Below are positions 1 through 7,616 of a DNA stretch of 64,000 nt, piece after piece (within the stretch, counting starts at the first letter, position 1; every line of letters begins with the position of its first letter). This DNA comes from an uncultured Bacilli bacterium. GTDB lineage: Bacteria; Bacillota_I; Bacilli_A; RF39; UBA660. The position numbers and the translations under genes were made by a program. Under the pieces are notes generated by a model. It ran no database searches, was not told the DNA's origin, and saw only the letters and a list, made by a program, of their open reading frames with translations. The stretch lies in assembly GCA_934090795.1 (NCBI GenBank), contig CAKOJQ010000008.1:6787-70786 (forward strand). Reading direction: 5' to 3'.

Positions 1-413
1 CATCAAGCATTCAAGATGCTTTAGAAAATATGGATGATGCTATTTCTTATAATAATAAAGTAAATAATGATGGAGATTCTTGCGATGAAGTAGAACTAAT
101 TGATTTAATTTCCGATGATTACAAGTCAGTAAACTATACCGAAGATAAAATATTTAACAGTCAAGTAAGAACTGCTTTAAGTAATATTCAAAACTTAACT
201 CTCAACGAAAGAAAAGTAATTTATTATCGTTTTGGTTTTAAAGATGGAGTTACTTACACTTTAGAATCAACTGGAAATATTTTAGGAATAACAAGAGAAA
301 GAGTTAGACAAATTGAAAAAAATGCAATAAAAAAATTAAAAATTAGTTCTGAATTTCAAAAATTATGTCAAGATGAAACTTATCGTGAAAGAAGACATGG
401 CTTACATAGATGA
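1..413 (+). CDS. Sigma-70 family sigma factor, C-terminal part (5' end outside window)
   Basis: The reading frame is open to the left edge (first full codon at base 3), so the gene begins outside the window and no start is assigned. The visible ~136 residues end in a sigma region 4 helix-turn-helix: a YYRFGF segment, then TLESTGNILGITRERVRQIE, the -35 recognition helix typical of the family. The preceding acidic stretch (ELIDLISDD) resembles the region 3-4 linker. Sigma factors direct RNA polymerase to promoters. Which class this is cannot be decided from the C-terminus alone; the tail after region 4 does not look like a housekeeping RpoD ending. A second region-4-like gene follows at 695. 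Confidence 0.75.
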   Translation, partial: SSIQDALENMDDAISYNNKVNNDGDSCDEVELIDLISDDYKSVNYTEDKIFNSQVRTALSNIQNLTLNERKVIYYRFGFKDGVTYTLESTGNILGITRERVRQIEKNAIKKLKISSEFQKLCQDETYRERRHGLHR

Positions 414-437
414 TAAATCATTAAATAAAGCATATAA

Positions 438-710
438 GAAGTAATATTTTTATTAAATTCAAGTGAAAAACTATACGAAATAGTTGGAAATTATTGTGAT
501 AACTTAGATTATAAAAATATTAATAATAAAATAGTAATGAAATTTTATAAATATTATAATTTTATAAAAAATTTGAACTTAGCAGCAAAAATATCAAATA
601 TTGATGTGAATAGCAAAGTATATGATGAAGAACAAATTAATGGTTTAACCGTTTATTATGATAGCTTACCATTTATCATACGAAATATGGAGTTATGCCA
701 TCACTAAATG
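438..710 (+). pseudogene. Sigma-like relic, upstream segment
   Basis: An open stretch without a credible start codon or ribosome binding site, in the same frame as the preceding sigma gene. It ends at base 710, inside the beginning of the next reading frame (start 695). Around 680-694 the other frame reads TKYGV directly into the next gene, as expected if one longer sigma-like gene was broken by a frameshift near 660-690. I cannot assign the encoded segment to a domain. Together with 695-1132 it looks like a decaying paralogue of the first gene. Confidence 0.35.
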
Positions 711-1132
711 ATATATCAATAAATTTAAACATGAACGTTGATAAAGTAAAGAAATGTCTACTATTACTTATAGAAAGTGAAGTATCTTTAAATGCTCTTA
801 TATCGAATAGTAAAAATTTTGAAGGATTCTCATATGAAAATGAGTTAATGGATATTATTAGTGAATCAAGTGATAAGATAGAAGAATTTGAAAAAAAGTA
901 CTTAGAACGACTATTAAAAGAAAAAGTAATAAAAGCTCCATATATTAGTAAAAGAGATAAAGAAATAATATTATATCGTTTCGGATTTATTACAGGTGAA
1001 GAAGAAAAATTAGAAACAATTGGAGATATTTATGGAATCACTAAAGAAAGAGTAAGAATAGTCATAAAGAATTCTCTAGAGCTATTAAAAAATGATCAAA
1101 ATATTAAAGCGTTAAAATCAAGCATATTATAA
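695..1132 (+). CDS. Sigma region 3/4-like DNA-binding protein, probably truncated
   Basis: The 145-residue product has an N-terminal segment (PSLNDISINLNMNVDKVKKC) resembling the sigma region 3 helix-turn-helix. A C-terminal region 4-like block follows (ILYRFGF, then LETIGDIYGITKERVR). It lacks the region 2 needed for core binding and -10 melting. Similarity of the frame continues upstream of the ATG to about base 665, where a stop interrupts it, so this may be the 3' half of a broken sigma gene. No convincing Shine-Dalgarno precedes the ATG. It could still be expressed as a DNA-binding fragment, but I favour decay. Confidence 0.45.
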   Translation: MPSLNDISINLNMNVDKVKKCLLLLIESEVSLNALISNSKNFEGFSYENELMDIISESSDKIEEFEKKYLERLLKEKVIKAPYISKRDKEIILYRFGFITGEEEKLETIGDIYGITKERVRIVIKNSLELLKNDQNIKALKSSIL

Positions 1133-1206
1133 AAAATAGAAAATAGTTAAAATTTATAGACATTATAGAAAATATTTGATATATTAATTATGTTTGTAAT
1201 TAATTT

Positions 1207-1276
1207 ATAAACCGCACTGAAAAGGTAAAAAGTTGCATTGGCACACCTTAAAGGCGAGTCCTAAAAGATGGGAGGA
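1207..1276 (+). promoter_or_regulatory. L21 leader (ribosomal protein leader RNA)
   Basis: The GC-richer stretch just upstream of rplU (ACCGCACTGAAAAGG, GCATTGGCACACCTT, AAGGCGAGTCC) has the sequence character and position of the Firmicutes L21 leader, a conserved 5' UTR structure upstream of the rplU-prp-rpmA operon thought to give autogenous control by bL21. It runs directly into the GGGAGG ribosome binding site. Recognition is from memory of the family; a covariance-model search was not run. Confidence 0.65.
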
Positions 1277-1282
1277 AAATTA

Positions 1283-1582
1283 ATGAAAGCTATATTTGTT
1301 ACAGGTGGTAAACAATATTATGTTGCTGAAGGTGACGAAATCTTTGTAGAAAAATTAGATGCTGAAGTTGGTTCTACAATTGATTTTACTGATGTGTTAG
1401 CTGTTGGCGAAAAAACTGGAACTCCATACGTTAAAGGAGCTAAAGTTATTTGCGAAGTTGTAAAACATGGTAAACAAAAGAAAATTTTAGTGTTTAAATA
1501 TAGACCTAAAAAGAAATATCGTCTAACTAAAGGACATAGACAACCATATACTAAATTAGTAGTTAAATCTATAGTTGGTTAA
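1283..1582 (+). CDS. rplU: 50S ribosomal protein bL21
   Basis: A ~99-residue protein with the bL21 pattern: [20 protein letters not shown] at the N-terminus, a [11 protein letters not shown] segment and the C-terminal [11 protein letters not shown] block. It binds 23S rRNA. The ATG at 1283 is preferred over the in-frame ATG at 1268 because a strong GGGAGG sits just before it and the family starts with M(K/Y)AI. It is the first gene of rplU-prp-rpmA, in the same order as in Bacillus, and is preceded by an L21-type leader. Confidence 0.97.
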   Translation: MKAIFVTGGKQYYVAEGDEIFVEKLDAEVGSTIDFTDVLAVGEKTGTPYVKGAKVICEVVKHGKQKKILVFKYRPKKKYRLTKGHRQPYTKLVVKSIVG

Positions 1583-1583
1583 T

Positions 1584-1880
1584 ATGATAAAAGTTATTTA
1601 TAGTAATAATTGGATGAAAATATCGGGGCATGCTAATTATGCTGAATATGGTAAAGATATAGTTTGTGCTAGCGTATCTAGCTTGATAACATGCACGGTT
1701 AATAATATAAGTGTTGTTGACTCTTCATCAGTTAAATATGAAGATGATGGAAATAAAATTTATATTGAAATAATTAACAATAATGATATTTCATTAAGAT
1801 TATTTAATAACTTAATATTAATGCTAAAAGATTTAGCAAAAGATTATCCAAAAAATATTAAAATAGAAAGTGAGAAATAA
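1584..1880 (+). CDS. prp: Ribosomal-processing cysteine protease Prp
   Basis: A 99-residue member of the YsxB/Prp family. The catalytic signature is visible: a GHA motif (His) about residues 13-15, followed by [13 protein letters not shown] containing the nucleophilic Cys. In Firmicutes, Prp removes the N-terminal extension of bL27 before ribosome assembly. The ATG at 1584 lies directly after the rplU stop. The neighbouring bL27 carries a matching cleavable extension, so enzyme and substrate are encoded side by side. Confidence 0.93.
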   Translation: MIKVIYSNNWMKISGHANYAEYGKDIVCASVSSLITCTVNNISVVDSSSVKYEDDGNKIYIEIINNNDISLRLFNNLILMLKDLAKDYPKNIKIESEK

Positions 1881-1882
1881 AA

Positions 1883-2167
1883 ATGTTATTAATTAAATTA
1901 AACATTCAACGTTTCGCTCATGTTAAGGCTCAAGGTTCTACTCAAAATGGTAGAGATTCTGTTGGTCGTAGATTAGGTGCTAAATTAGGAGATGGACAAG
2001 CTTGCGTAGCAGGTAATATTATTTATCGTCAAAGAGGTACTAAAATCTATCCAGGAACAAATGTTGGAATGGGTAAAGATCATACTTTATATGCACTAAT
2101 TGATGGTGTAGTAAAATATGAAAGATTAGGAAAAGATAAGAAAAAAGTAAGTGTTTATGCTAAGTAA
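1883..2167 (+). CDS. rpmA: 50S ribosomal protein bL27 with Prp-cleaved N-terminal extension
   Basis: The body is standard bL27: [17 protein letters not shown], then [13 protein letters not shown] and a basic C-terminus. It begins with an extra segment, [12 protein letters not shown], that ends in the (F/R)FA motif cut by Prp in Firmicutes. The mature protein would begin at His13 (HVKAQG). The start is fixed by spacing from prp (2 bases). bL27 reaches the peptidyl-transferase centre through its mature N-terminus, so removal of the extension should be essential. Confidence 0.96.
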   Translation: MLLIKLNIQRFAHVKAQGSTQNGRDSVGRRLGAKLGDGQACVAGNIIYRQRGTKIYPGTNVGMGKDHTLYALIDGVVKYERLGKDKKKVSVYAK

Positions 2168-2271
2168 TACTTACTTTTTTAATTATTTTCTAAAAGATTA
2201 ATGTTTTATCAAAAATACCACTTGATTTATATTTAAAAATATTATACAATTATCTTGTTCATTTGAAATAT

Positions 2272-2348
2272 GTCCCCGTAGCTCAGCTGGATAGAGCATA
2301 CGCCTTCTAAGCGTACGGTCGCGCGTTCGAATCGCGCCGGAGACACCA
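2272..2348 (+). tRNA. tRNA-Arg (anticodon TCT)
   Basis: A cloverleaf can be folded by eye: D arm GCTC...GAGC, anticodon stem TACGC/GCGTA with loop CTTCTAA (anticodon TCT at 2306-2308), T arm GCGCG/CGCGC with loop TTCGAAT, and encoded CCA. The acceptor stem GTCCCCG/CGGAGAC has one C-A mismatch at the fourth pair. Confidence 0.95.
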
Positions 2349-2449
2349 TATTTGAAATTTATGCCCAATTTATGGGCTTTTTTAATGAAATATATCTTTG
2401 AAACACACTTCCAAACACACATTATGAAAAAAATAAGAAAATCTAAAAA

Positions 2450-2479
2450 TTGTTCTTTAATTTAAACTTAGTTTATGAT
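2450..2479 (+). promoter_or_regulatory. Sigma-A-type promoter upstream of sepF
   Basis: TTGTTC at 2450-2455, an 18 bp spacer and TATGAT at 2474-2479, about 33 bp before the sepF ATG, which has a strong GAGGAGG ribosome binding site. Confidence 0.55.
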
Positions 2480-2512
2480 AAGATATTAGTATAGTACGAG
2501 GAGGAATTATTT

Positions 2513-2911
2513 ATGGGCTTGAAAATAAGTAATTTATTTAAGGAAGAAACTGAAAGAGATAATAATGTAGAAGAAGAGTTTTATTCTATAAGTGAAAAAA
2601 ATTATAAAGAAGAAGAGGCAAATAGTGGCAGTAAAATGATTCTAGTAGAACCTAGAGCATATTCAGAAAGTCAAACAATTGCCGATCATTTAAAGAAACG
2701 CAATAGTGTAGTTGTTAATTTAAAAAGAGTAACTAGTGAACAAGCTAAAAGAATCATTGATTTTTTAACAGGCTGTATTTACGCTATTGGAGGAGATTTA
2801 CAAAAGCTTGGTAATGGCATATATTTATGTACTCCTAAAAATGTTTCAGTTCAAGGAAAAATGAGTGAAAATGAAAAAGCTAAAAAAGTAGAGGATGAAA
2901 TAGATTTCTAG
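2513..2911 (+). CDS. sepF: Cell division protein SepF
   Basis: A 132-residue protein with the SepF plan: a short N-terminal amphipathic segment (GLKISNLFKEE), an acidic linker, and the conserved core from about residue 40, with MILVEPRAYSESQTIADHLK and AKRIIDFLTGCIYAIGGDLQ. SepF anchors and aligns FtsZ filaments at the membrane and polymerises into rings. The gene directly precedes divIVA, as in many Gram-positive dcw-region remnants, although ftsZ and the ylm genes are not in the window. Confidence 0.95.
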   Translation: MGLKISNLFKEETERDNNVEEEFYSISEKNYKEEEANSGSKMILVEPRAYSESQTIADHLKKRNSVVVNLKRVTSEQAKRIIDFLTGCIYAIGGDLQKLGNGIYLCTPKNVSVQGKMSENEKAKKVEDEIDF

Positions 2912-2930
2912 TAATAAGGATGTGAAAAAA

Positions 2931-3368
2931 GTGGAAAAGTTTAGCACATCAAAAGATGGATATAATAAAGAAGAGGTTAATAAATTTGTTAATGAAGTAG
3001 TAACTGAATATGAATCAATGCTTACTAAACTAAAACAAAAAGATAGTGAAATAAATGAACTTTCAAAGTCACTTGATAAATATAATAATTTAGAATTAGC
3101 CTTAAACAAAACAATTTTAATGGCTGAAGAAAGTGCTAATCAAATGAAAAAATTAGCTAAAGATGAAGCAGATAGCCTAATTAGTGATGCTAAGAAAAAT
3201 GCATCACGCATTGTTAACGAAGCATTAATGCAAGCTGAAAAAACGGAACTTGAAAGTATAAGACTAAAAAGAAATATAATTATGTTTAAGAAAAAACTTA
3301 AAATTTTATTAGAAAATCAAATGGATTTAGCAGATGAAATCGATAAAATAGATATGGAAGATAATTAA
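2931..3368 (+). CDS. divIVA: DivIVA-family cell-pole/division protein
   Basis: The ~145-residue product starts VEKFSTSKDGYNKEEVNKFV, the membrane-binding DivIVA N-terminal motif with its conserved GY. Long coiled coil follows to the C-terminus. The GTG at 2931 is chosen over the GTG at 2922 because AAGGATGTG precedes it with the spacing seen before other genes here (uppS, obgE). DivIVA recognises negatively curved membrane and recruits polar and septal proteins. At ~145 residues it is close to the B. subtilis length. A hairpin terminator follows immediately. Confidence 0.88.
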   Translation: MEKFSTSKDGYNKEEVNKFVNEVVTEYESMLTKLKQKDSEINELSKSLDKYNNLELALNKTILMAEESANQMKKLAKDEADSLISDAKKNASRIVNEALMQAEKTELESIRLKRNIIMFKKKLKILLENQMDLADEIDKIDMEDN

Positions 3369-3369
3369 T

Positions 3370-3396
3370 AAACCTTTATAAGAGGTTTTTTCTTTT
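3370..3396 (+). terminator. Rho-independent terminator after divIVA
   Basis: AACCT/AGGTT hairpin followed by a T-rich tract. Confidence 0.75.
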
Positions 3397-3426
3397 TGCT
3401 TCGCATATAATTTATTGGTGATTTAG

Positions 3427-4122
3427 TTGTTAAGTTATTTATTATTAATTTTAAAAAGTTGTATGTTTTTTACTGGGTCCTATTCAATTAATGTCTTTCC
3501 TAGTACTTTAAATAAAAGGGACGAAGAGAAATATTTAGATCAAATGGCTATGGGAAATAAAGAAGCAAGAAACAAACTTATAGAACATAATCTAAGATTA
3601 GTTGCTCATATAGTTAAAAAATATGAAAATTCTACTTATGATCCTGATGATTTAATTTCAATCGGTACCATTGGACTAGTTAAAGCGATAGATTCATATA
3701 AATTAAACAAAAAAGTAAAATTAACTACATATGCAGCCCGCTGTATTGAAAATGAAATATTAATGCATTTAAGAAGTAATAAAAAGCATTTAAACAATGT
3801 TTCTTTAAATGATTCTGTTGGCTTTGACAAAGATGGCAATGAGATAAATTTAATTGATGTTATCAAAATTGAAAATAATGATATAAATGAAGAATTAAAT
3901 ACGAAAGATAATATAGAACTATTATATAAATATATTAATGAATTAACTAAACGTGAAAAAGAAATTATTATTAGAAGATATGGATTATTTAATAATAAAG
4001 AAATGACTCAAAAAGAAATAGCTAAAAAAATGAAAATATCTAGAAGTTATGTTTCTAGAATTGAAAAAAGAGCCATAAGTAAAATATTAAAAGAATTTTT
4101 AAAAAGCAAAAAAACATTGTAA
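3427..4122 (+). CDS. sigK: Sporulation sigma factor K, pro-form
   Basis: A 231-residue sigma factor. After a hydrophobic N-terminal segment (LSYLLLILKSCMFFTGSYS) comes the SigK/SigE core: EARNKLIEHNLRLVAHIVKK, DLISIGTIGLVKAIDSYK and YAARCIENEILMHLR (region 2), then region 4 with REKEIIIRRYGL and an HTH. The hydrophobic leader corresponds to the pro-sequence that SpoIVFB removes in the mother cell. The gene is uninterrupted (no skin-type element). Start is TTG at 3427 behind GGTGAT. SpoIVB, SpoIVFA and SpoIVFB are all encoded within the next 10 kb. SigE is the main alternative, but the short pro-segment fits SigK better. Confidence 0.85.
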   Translation: MLSYLLLILKSCMFFTGSYSINVFPSTLNKRDEEKYLDQMAMGNKEARNKLIEHNLRLVAHIVKKYENSTYDPDDLISIGTIGLVKAIDSYKLNKKVKLTTYAARCIENEILMHLRSNKKHLNNVSLNDSVGFDKDGNEINLIDVIKIENNDINEELNTKDNIELLYKYINELTKREKEIIIRRYGLFNNKEMTQKEIAKKMKISRSYVSRIEKRAISKILKEFLKSKKTL

Positions 4123-4145
4123 AATTAATTATATAATGTTATATT
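4117..4145 (+). promoter_or_regulatory. Predicted promoter of the kinase-like gene
   Basis: TTGTAA at 4117-4122, 17 bp spacer, TATATT at 4140-4145, overlapping the end of sigK. It lies before an AAAGGAG site and the ATG at 4173. Confidence 0.4.
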
Positions 4146-4172
4146 ATAGTTTCTTAGAAAGGAGATTTTTAA

Positions 4173-4907
4173 ATGGAAATAAGAAAAGAGTTTGTTGATA
4201 AAAATGGTATATTATATCCTAATATAAGTGAAGTTGCTTATACATCAACTAATATTTTTGGTAATCTAGGTACACTTGTAAATGAAACTAATAGAGAAGT
4301 AAAAGATAATTTTAAACGTAGTAGTATGGACTTAAATGATGAAGGAGTCTATATTTATAAATCTCCTTTTAATCCATGCATAGCCTTTAGAATTTATAAA
4401 TGTTTTTATGATTCCAATTTTAATGGATATCAAGATGAAAAGCTTATCTCAAAATTACAACACTTTCAAGATGGAATTAAGAAAACCTCATTCCCTCTAG
4501 GCGTGGTTACTTTAGATGGAAAAATTATTGGTCAAAAAATACCTTATTACGAAACTTCTAGCCAGTTATATCAAATAAAAAATGAAGTAACCATTAAGGA
4601 ACTATTAGAACTATATCGTAAATGTCTAATTATATTATCGGAACTTTATAGTAAAGGAATCGCTTATATTGATATTCATGCTAAAAATTTCTTAGTTGAT
4701 GATTCTCTAAATGTTCAATTGATTGATTTTGAACCTGATTTAGTTAAATTTCATGATAAAAATGCTCTTGCTAAGTCACTATATAATTTTTATAAAATGA
4801 TTAATCTTGTAAATGAAAGAATCGGTTTAAATTCTTATTATACTAAACCAAATAATTTAGAAGAAGCCTTTGCAAATTTAGACAAGTTAGAAAAAAAATT
4901 AAAATAG
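4173..4907 (+). CDS. Protein-kinase-like fold protein
   Basis: A 244-residue soluble protein. Around residues 165-190 it has IAYIDIHAKNFLVDD followed by LIDFE. This resembles a kinase catalytic loop (D-x-x-x-x-N, here DIHAKN) and a metal-binding DFG motif in which Gly is replaced by Glu. Upstream, IAFRIYK could supply the ATP-binding lysine. It is shorter than most Ser/Thr kinases and may belong to a Rio/APH/lipopolysaccharide-kinase-type branch or be a pseudokinase. It stands alone with its own promoter and terminator between sigK and spoIVB. Substrate unknown. Confidence 0.55.
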   Translation: MEIRKEFVDKNGILYPNISEVAYTSTNIFGNLGTLVNETNREVKDNFKRSSMDLNDEGVYIYKSPFNPCIAFRIYKCFYDSNFNGYQDEKLISKLQHFQDGIKKTSFPLGVVTLDGKIIGQKIPYYETSSQLYQIKNEVTIKELLELYRKCLIILSELYSKGIAYIDIHAKNFLVDDSLNVQLIDFEPDLVKFHDKNALAKSLYNFYKMINLVNERIGLNSYYTKPNNLEEAFANLDKLEKKLK

Positions 4908-4910
4908 AAA

Positions 4911-4936
4911 TTATCCAATAACTGGATGTTTTTTTA
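4911..4936 (+). terminator. Rho-independent terminator
   Basis: ATCCA/TGGAT hairpin followed by a run of seven T. Confidence 0.75.
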
Positions 4937-4971
4937 TATCTTTTAAGTGCAAAATAATATTGGTGATATAG

Positions 4972-5952
4972 ATGAAAAAATACATGGTTTTATTATTATT
5001 AATGCTTTTGCCTTTAAATATTTTAGCATATTCAGATAAAATCATACCAGGAGGTCAAACACTTGGAATTGAAATTAAAAATGATGGTATAATTGTTGTT
5101 GGATTCTATAGAGTAAATGGAAAACTAAATGCAAGCAACTTAAAAGTAGGCGATATAATAACCAAAATAAATAATATAAATGTAACTAGTATTGATGAAA
5201 TGGTAGATACAATTTCTAAAAATATTAGTGATAATAAAGTTAATATGACAATAAAAAGAGATAATAAAGAAATAAATAAAGAATTTACTTTAGAAAATAT
5301 TGATGGAAATTATAAAACTGGTTTATATGTTAAAGATCGTATTACCGGTATAGGCACTCTTTCCTTTATTGATCCAGAAACTAAAATATATGGTGCATTA
5401 GGACACGAAATTATTGAAACTACCACTAATAAATTAATTGAAGTTAAAACAGGCTCTATCTTTAAAACATCCATAACAACTATAGATAAATCAGTTAAGG
5501 GAATGGCTGGAACTAAAAACGCTAAATTTTATCCAAATATTAATTATGGAACTGTAACAAGCAACACTAATAAAGGAATTTATGGAATGTATAAATCTGA
5601 TATAAGTGATAAAAAAGTCTTAGAAGTAGGTAAGTACCATGATATCAAAGCAGGAAAAGCCTATATTAGAACAGTTATTAATGGAAATAAAGAAGAAGAT
5701 TTTGAAATAGATATAGATAGAGTAAATAATAATGATATTAAAAATATTCATTTTAAAATTACTAGTACAGAACTTTTAAATAAAACCGGTGGAGTCGTTC
5801 AAGGAATGAGTGGTTCCCCTATAATTCAAGATAACAAAATAATAGGAGCAGTAACTCATGTTATAATAGATAATCCTTCTACTGGCTATGGAATATTAAT
5901 TACTAATATGTTAGAAGAAGGAGAAAAACTTTTAAAAAATTATAACAGTTAA
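4972..5952 (+). CDS. spoIVB: SpoIVB serine peptidase (S55)
   Basis: A 326-residue secreted or membrane-anchored protease. Layout: N-terminal hydrophobic signal (residues 1-19), the family's PGGQTLGI segment, a PDZ domain (about 30-110), then the S55 peptidase domain. The domain shows YGALGHEI (catalytic His) and QGMSGSPIIQ (catalytic Ser), followed by GAVTHV and TGYGI. In B. subtilis SpoIVB is made in the forespore, crosses into the intermembrane space and cleaves SpoIVFA to trigger pro-sigma-K processing. SigK, SpoIVFA and SpoIVFB are all in this window. Ribosome binding site GGTGAT. Confidence 0.93.
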   Translation: MKKYMVLLLLMLLPLNILAYSDKIIPGGQTLGIEIKNDGIIVVGFYRVNGKLNASNLKVGDIITKINNINVTSIDEMVDTISKNISDNKVNMTIKRDNKEINKEFTLENIDGNYKTGLYVKDRITGIGTLSFIDPETKIYGALGHEIIETTTNKLIEVKTGSIFKTSITTIDKSVKGMAGTKNAKFYPNINYGTVTSNTNKGIYGMYKSDISDKKVLEVGKYHDIKAGKAYIRTVINGNKEEDFEIDIDRVNNNDIKNIHFKITSTELLNKTGGVVQGMSGSPIIQDNKIIGAVTHVIIDNPSTGYGILITNMLEEGEKLLKNYNS

Positions 5953-6012
5953 CTTTATCTTTATTATTTATTATGATAAAATATTTAATAGTAGAAGAGG
6001 AGTAGAAAATAT

Positions 6013-6438
6013 ATGAACGTTTATAAAATGAATGAAGAAGAAATTGAGAAGTTAGCATCAGAATTTAATAATACTGTTATAGGCAAAAGAATTTGGTTAT
6101 TTTCCATGACGCCCCAAGTAGTTGGATTTTTAGCTCTTATGCTTTATTTAATCTTAATGTTATATGGAATAAGTAATCCTTTAGCTAAAGACGTAATCGT
6201 AAATTATATTATGGCTGATATTGTAGTTTTAGGACTTGCCCTTATTTTGTATGGACTTGCAAAAATGTTTTATTGGAAAGAAGTAATTAATTACGGAAAT
6301 GAACTTACTAAAATTGAAGCTATGAAAAAAGAACTAGAAGTAAAAGTTAAAAAGACAAAAGATAAAGTAACAAAAGATATTAAAAAGAAAACAACTAATG
6401 TTAAAAAAGTAGTTAAAGCTGTTAAAGATAAGAAGTAG
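6013..6438 (+). CDS. Small membrane protein with Lys-rich C-terminal tail
   Basis: A 141-residue protein: a short charged N-terminus, two hydrophobic segments (about residues 30-53 and 63-87), then a lysine-rich, coiled-coil-like cytoplasmic tail with many KK and VKK repeats. AGAGGAG precedes the ATG. A hairpin terminator follows, so it appears to be monocistronic. I recognise no family; the tail could bind nucleic acid or acidic phospholipid. Confidence 0.6.
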   Translation: MNVYKMNEEEIEKLASEFNNTVIGKRIWLFSMTPQVVGFLALMLYLILMLYGISNPLAKDVIVNYIMADIVVLGLALILYGLAKMFYWKEVINYGNELTKIEAMKKELEVKVKKTKDKVTKDIKKKTTNVKKVVKAVKDKK

Positions 6439-6457
6439 AATATTACTTCTTTTTTTG
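6431..6457 (+). terminator. Rho-independent terminator
   Basis: AGAAGTA/TACTTCT hairpin followed by T7; its 5' arm overlaps the stop of the preceding gene. Confidence 0.8.
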
Positions 6458-6480
6458 ATATACTTAATATGTGATGAAAT

Positions 6481-7335
6481 GTGGAATATAAAGTTAAAGA
6501 TCGATTAAATAATCAAATTATTATTAAAGAAAACAAAATAAATATATTTTTATATACAACTAAATTAGGACGAATTATTCTTAAAATAATCGTACTACCT
6601 TTTATAAGTAAAATAGTTGGTTTATACCAAAATTCTATTTTTTCTAAGTGTGAGATTCCAAAATTCATTAAAACTAATCATATTAATATGAATGATTATG
6701 AAAAGAAAGATTATAAATCTTTTAATGAATTTTTTACTAGAAAAATAAAAGAAGATAAAAGAAAAATAGATGATGATAAATATAATTTAATAAGTCCTTG
6801 CGATGCTAAATTAAAAGTATATAAACTTACTAAAGATTTAGTGTTTAATATTAAAAATTCAAAATATAAATTAAACGATCTTATAGATTCTAATATGAAA
6901 TTAGATATGGATAATGCTTATGCTCTCGTGTTTCGTTTATGTGTTGATGACTATCATAGATATTCATATATAGACTCAGGCTATCAAGAAGAAAATAATC
7001 ACATAAAAGGAGTTTTACATACAGTAAGACCAATTGCTACCAATAATCTAAATGTCTTTACTCAAAATGAAAAAGAGTGGGTAGTGCTTCATACCAAGAA
7101 TTTTGGAGATGTAATTGAAATTGAAATAGGTGCTTTAATGGTAGGTAAAATAGTTAATGAACATAGTAATTATGAATTTAGAAAAGGCGAAGAAAAAGGT
7201 TATTTTAAGTTTGGAGCATCAACTATAATTTTAATAATTAATAATATTGATATTGATGATGATATCTTGCTTAATAGTGCAAATGACATTGAAACAATTG
7301 TTAAATTAGGTGAGAAAATTGGTAGAAAATGTTAA
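6481..7335 (+). CDS. psd: Phosphatidylserine decarboxylase proenzyme
   Basis: A 284-residue protein with family blocks: SFNEFFTRKIK near residue 80, SPCDAKL (general-base Asp of the SPxDG-type motif), DDYHRYSYIDSG (catalytic His) and a C-terminal GYFKFGASTIILI. The enzyme makes phosphatidylethanolamine and self-cleaves before the Ser of a (G)GST or LGST motif to form its pyruvoyl group. Here the residue before that Ser is Ala (GAST), a small departure to check. GTG start behind GTGAT. It stands between a terminator and the rpmG promoter. Confidence 0.85.
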   Translation: MEYKVKDRLNNQIIIKENKINIFLYTTKLGRIILKIIVLPFISKIVGLYQNSIFSKCEIPKFIKTNHINMNDYEKKDYKSFNEFFTRKIKEDKRKIDDDKYNLISPCDAKLKVYKLTKDLVFNIKNSKYKLNDLIDSNMKLDMDNAYALVFRLCVDDYHRYSYIDSGYQEENNHIKGVLHTVRPIATNNLNVFTQNEKEWVVLHTKNFGDVIEIEIGALMVGKIVNEHSNYEFRKGEEKGYFKFGASTIILIINNIDIDDDILLNSANDIETIVKLGEKIGRKC

Positions 7336-7362
7336 AACAATAAAAAAGCATAGAAAAATAGT

Positions 7363-7391
7363 TTGAATTAGTATAATTCGTGTGTTATAAT
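7363..7391 (+). promoter_or_regulatory. Sigma-A-type promoter of rpmG-efp
   Basis: TTGAAT at 7363-7368, 17 bp spacer, TATAAT at 7386-7391, followed by AAGGAGG and the rpmG start. Confidence 0.75.
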
Positions 7392-7424
7392 ACTTTCGTT
7401 AGGTGAAAAAAAGGAGGAATAAAA

Positions 7425-7592
7425 ATGGCAAAGAAAAATGAAAATCGTGAACCAATTGCGTTAAAATGTACAGTTTGTGGTCATTATACTAGACCATCTG
7501 AAAAGAATAAAGCAAACACTCCAGATAAATTAGAAATTAAAAAATTCTGTAATAATTGTCGTAAAATACAAGTTTTTAAAGAAAGCAAATAA
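7425..7592 (+). CDS. rpmG: 50S ribosomal protein bL33, zinc-binding type
   Basis: A 55-residue reading frame with a strong AAGGAGG. It contains two Cys pairs, CTVC and CNNC, spaced as in zinc-ribbon bL33, and the typical LEIKKFCNNCRK ending. It sits 24 bases before efp and shares its promoter. Confidence 0.92.
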   Translation: MAKKNENREPIALKCTVCGHYTRPSEKNKANTPDKLEIKKFCNNCRKIQVFKESK

Positions 7593-7616
7593 TTAAAAAG
7601 GTAAGGAAATAAAGTT

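Noticed and set aside
2198..2422. 74-codon reading frame on the minus strand
   Set aside because: It overlaps the tRNA-Arg gene completely and has no ribosome binding site; a shadow of the tRNA.
3427..4122. Sigma E rather than sigma K
   Set aside because: The short hydrophobic pro-segment and the presence of SpoIVB/SpoIVFA/SpoIVFB favour SigK; SigE usually follows spoIIGA, which is absent here.
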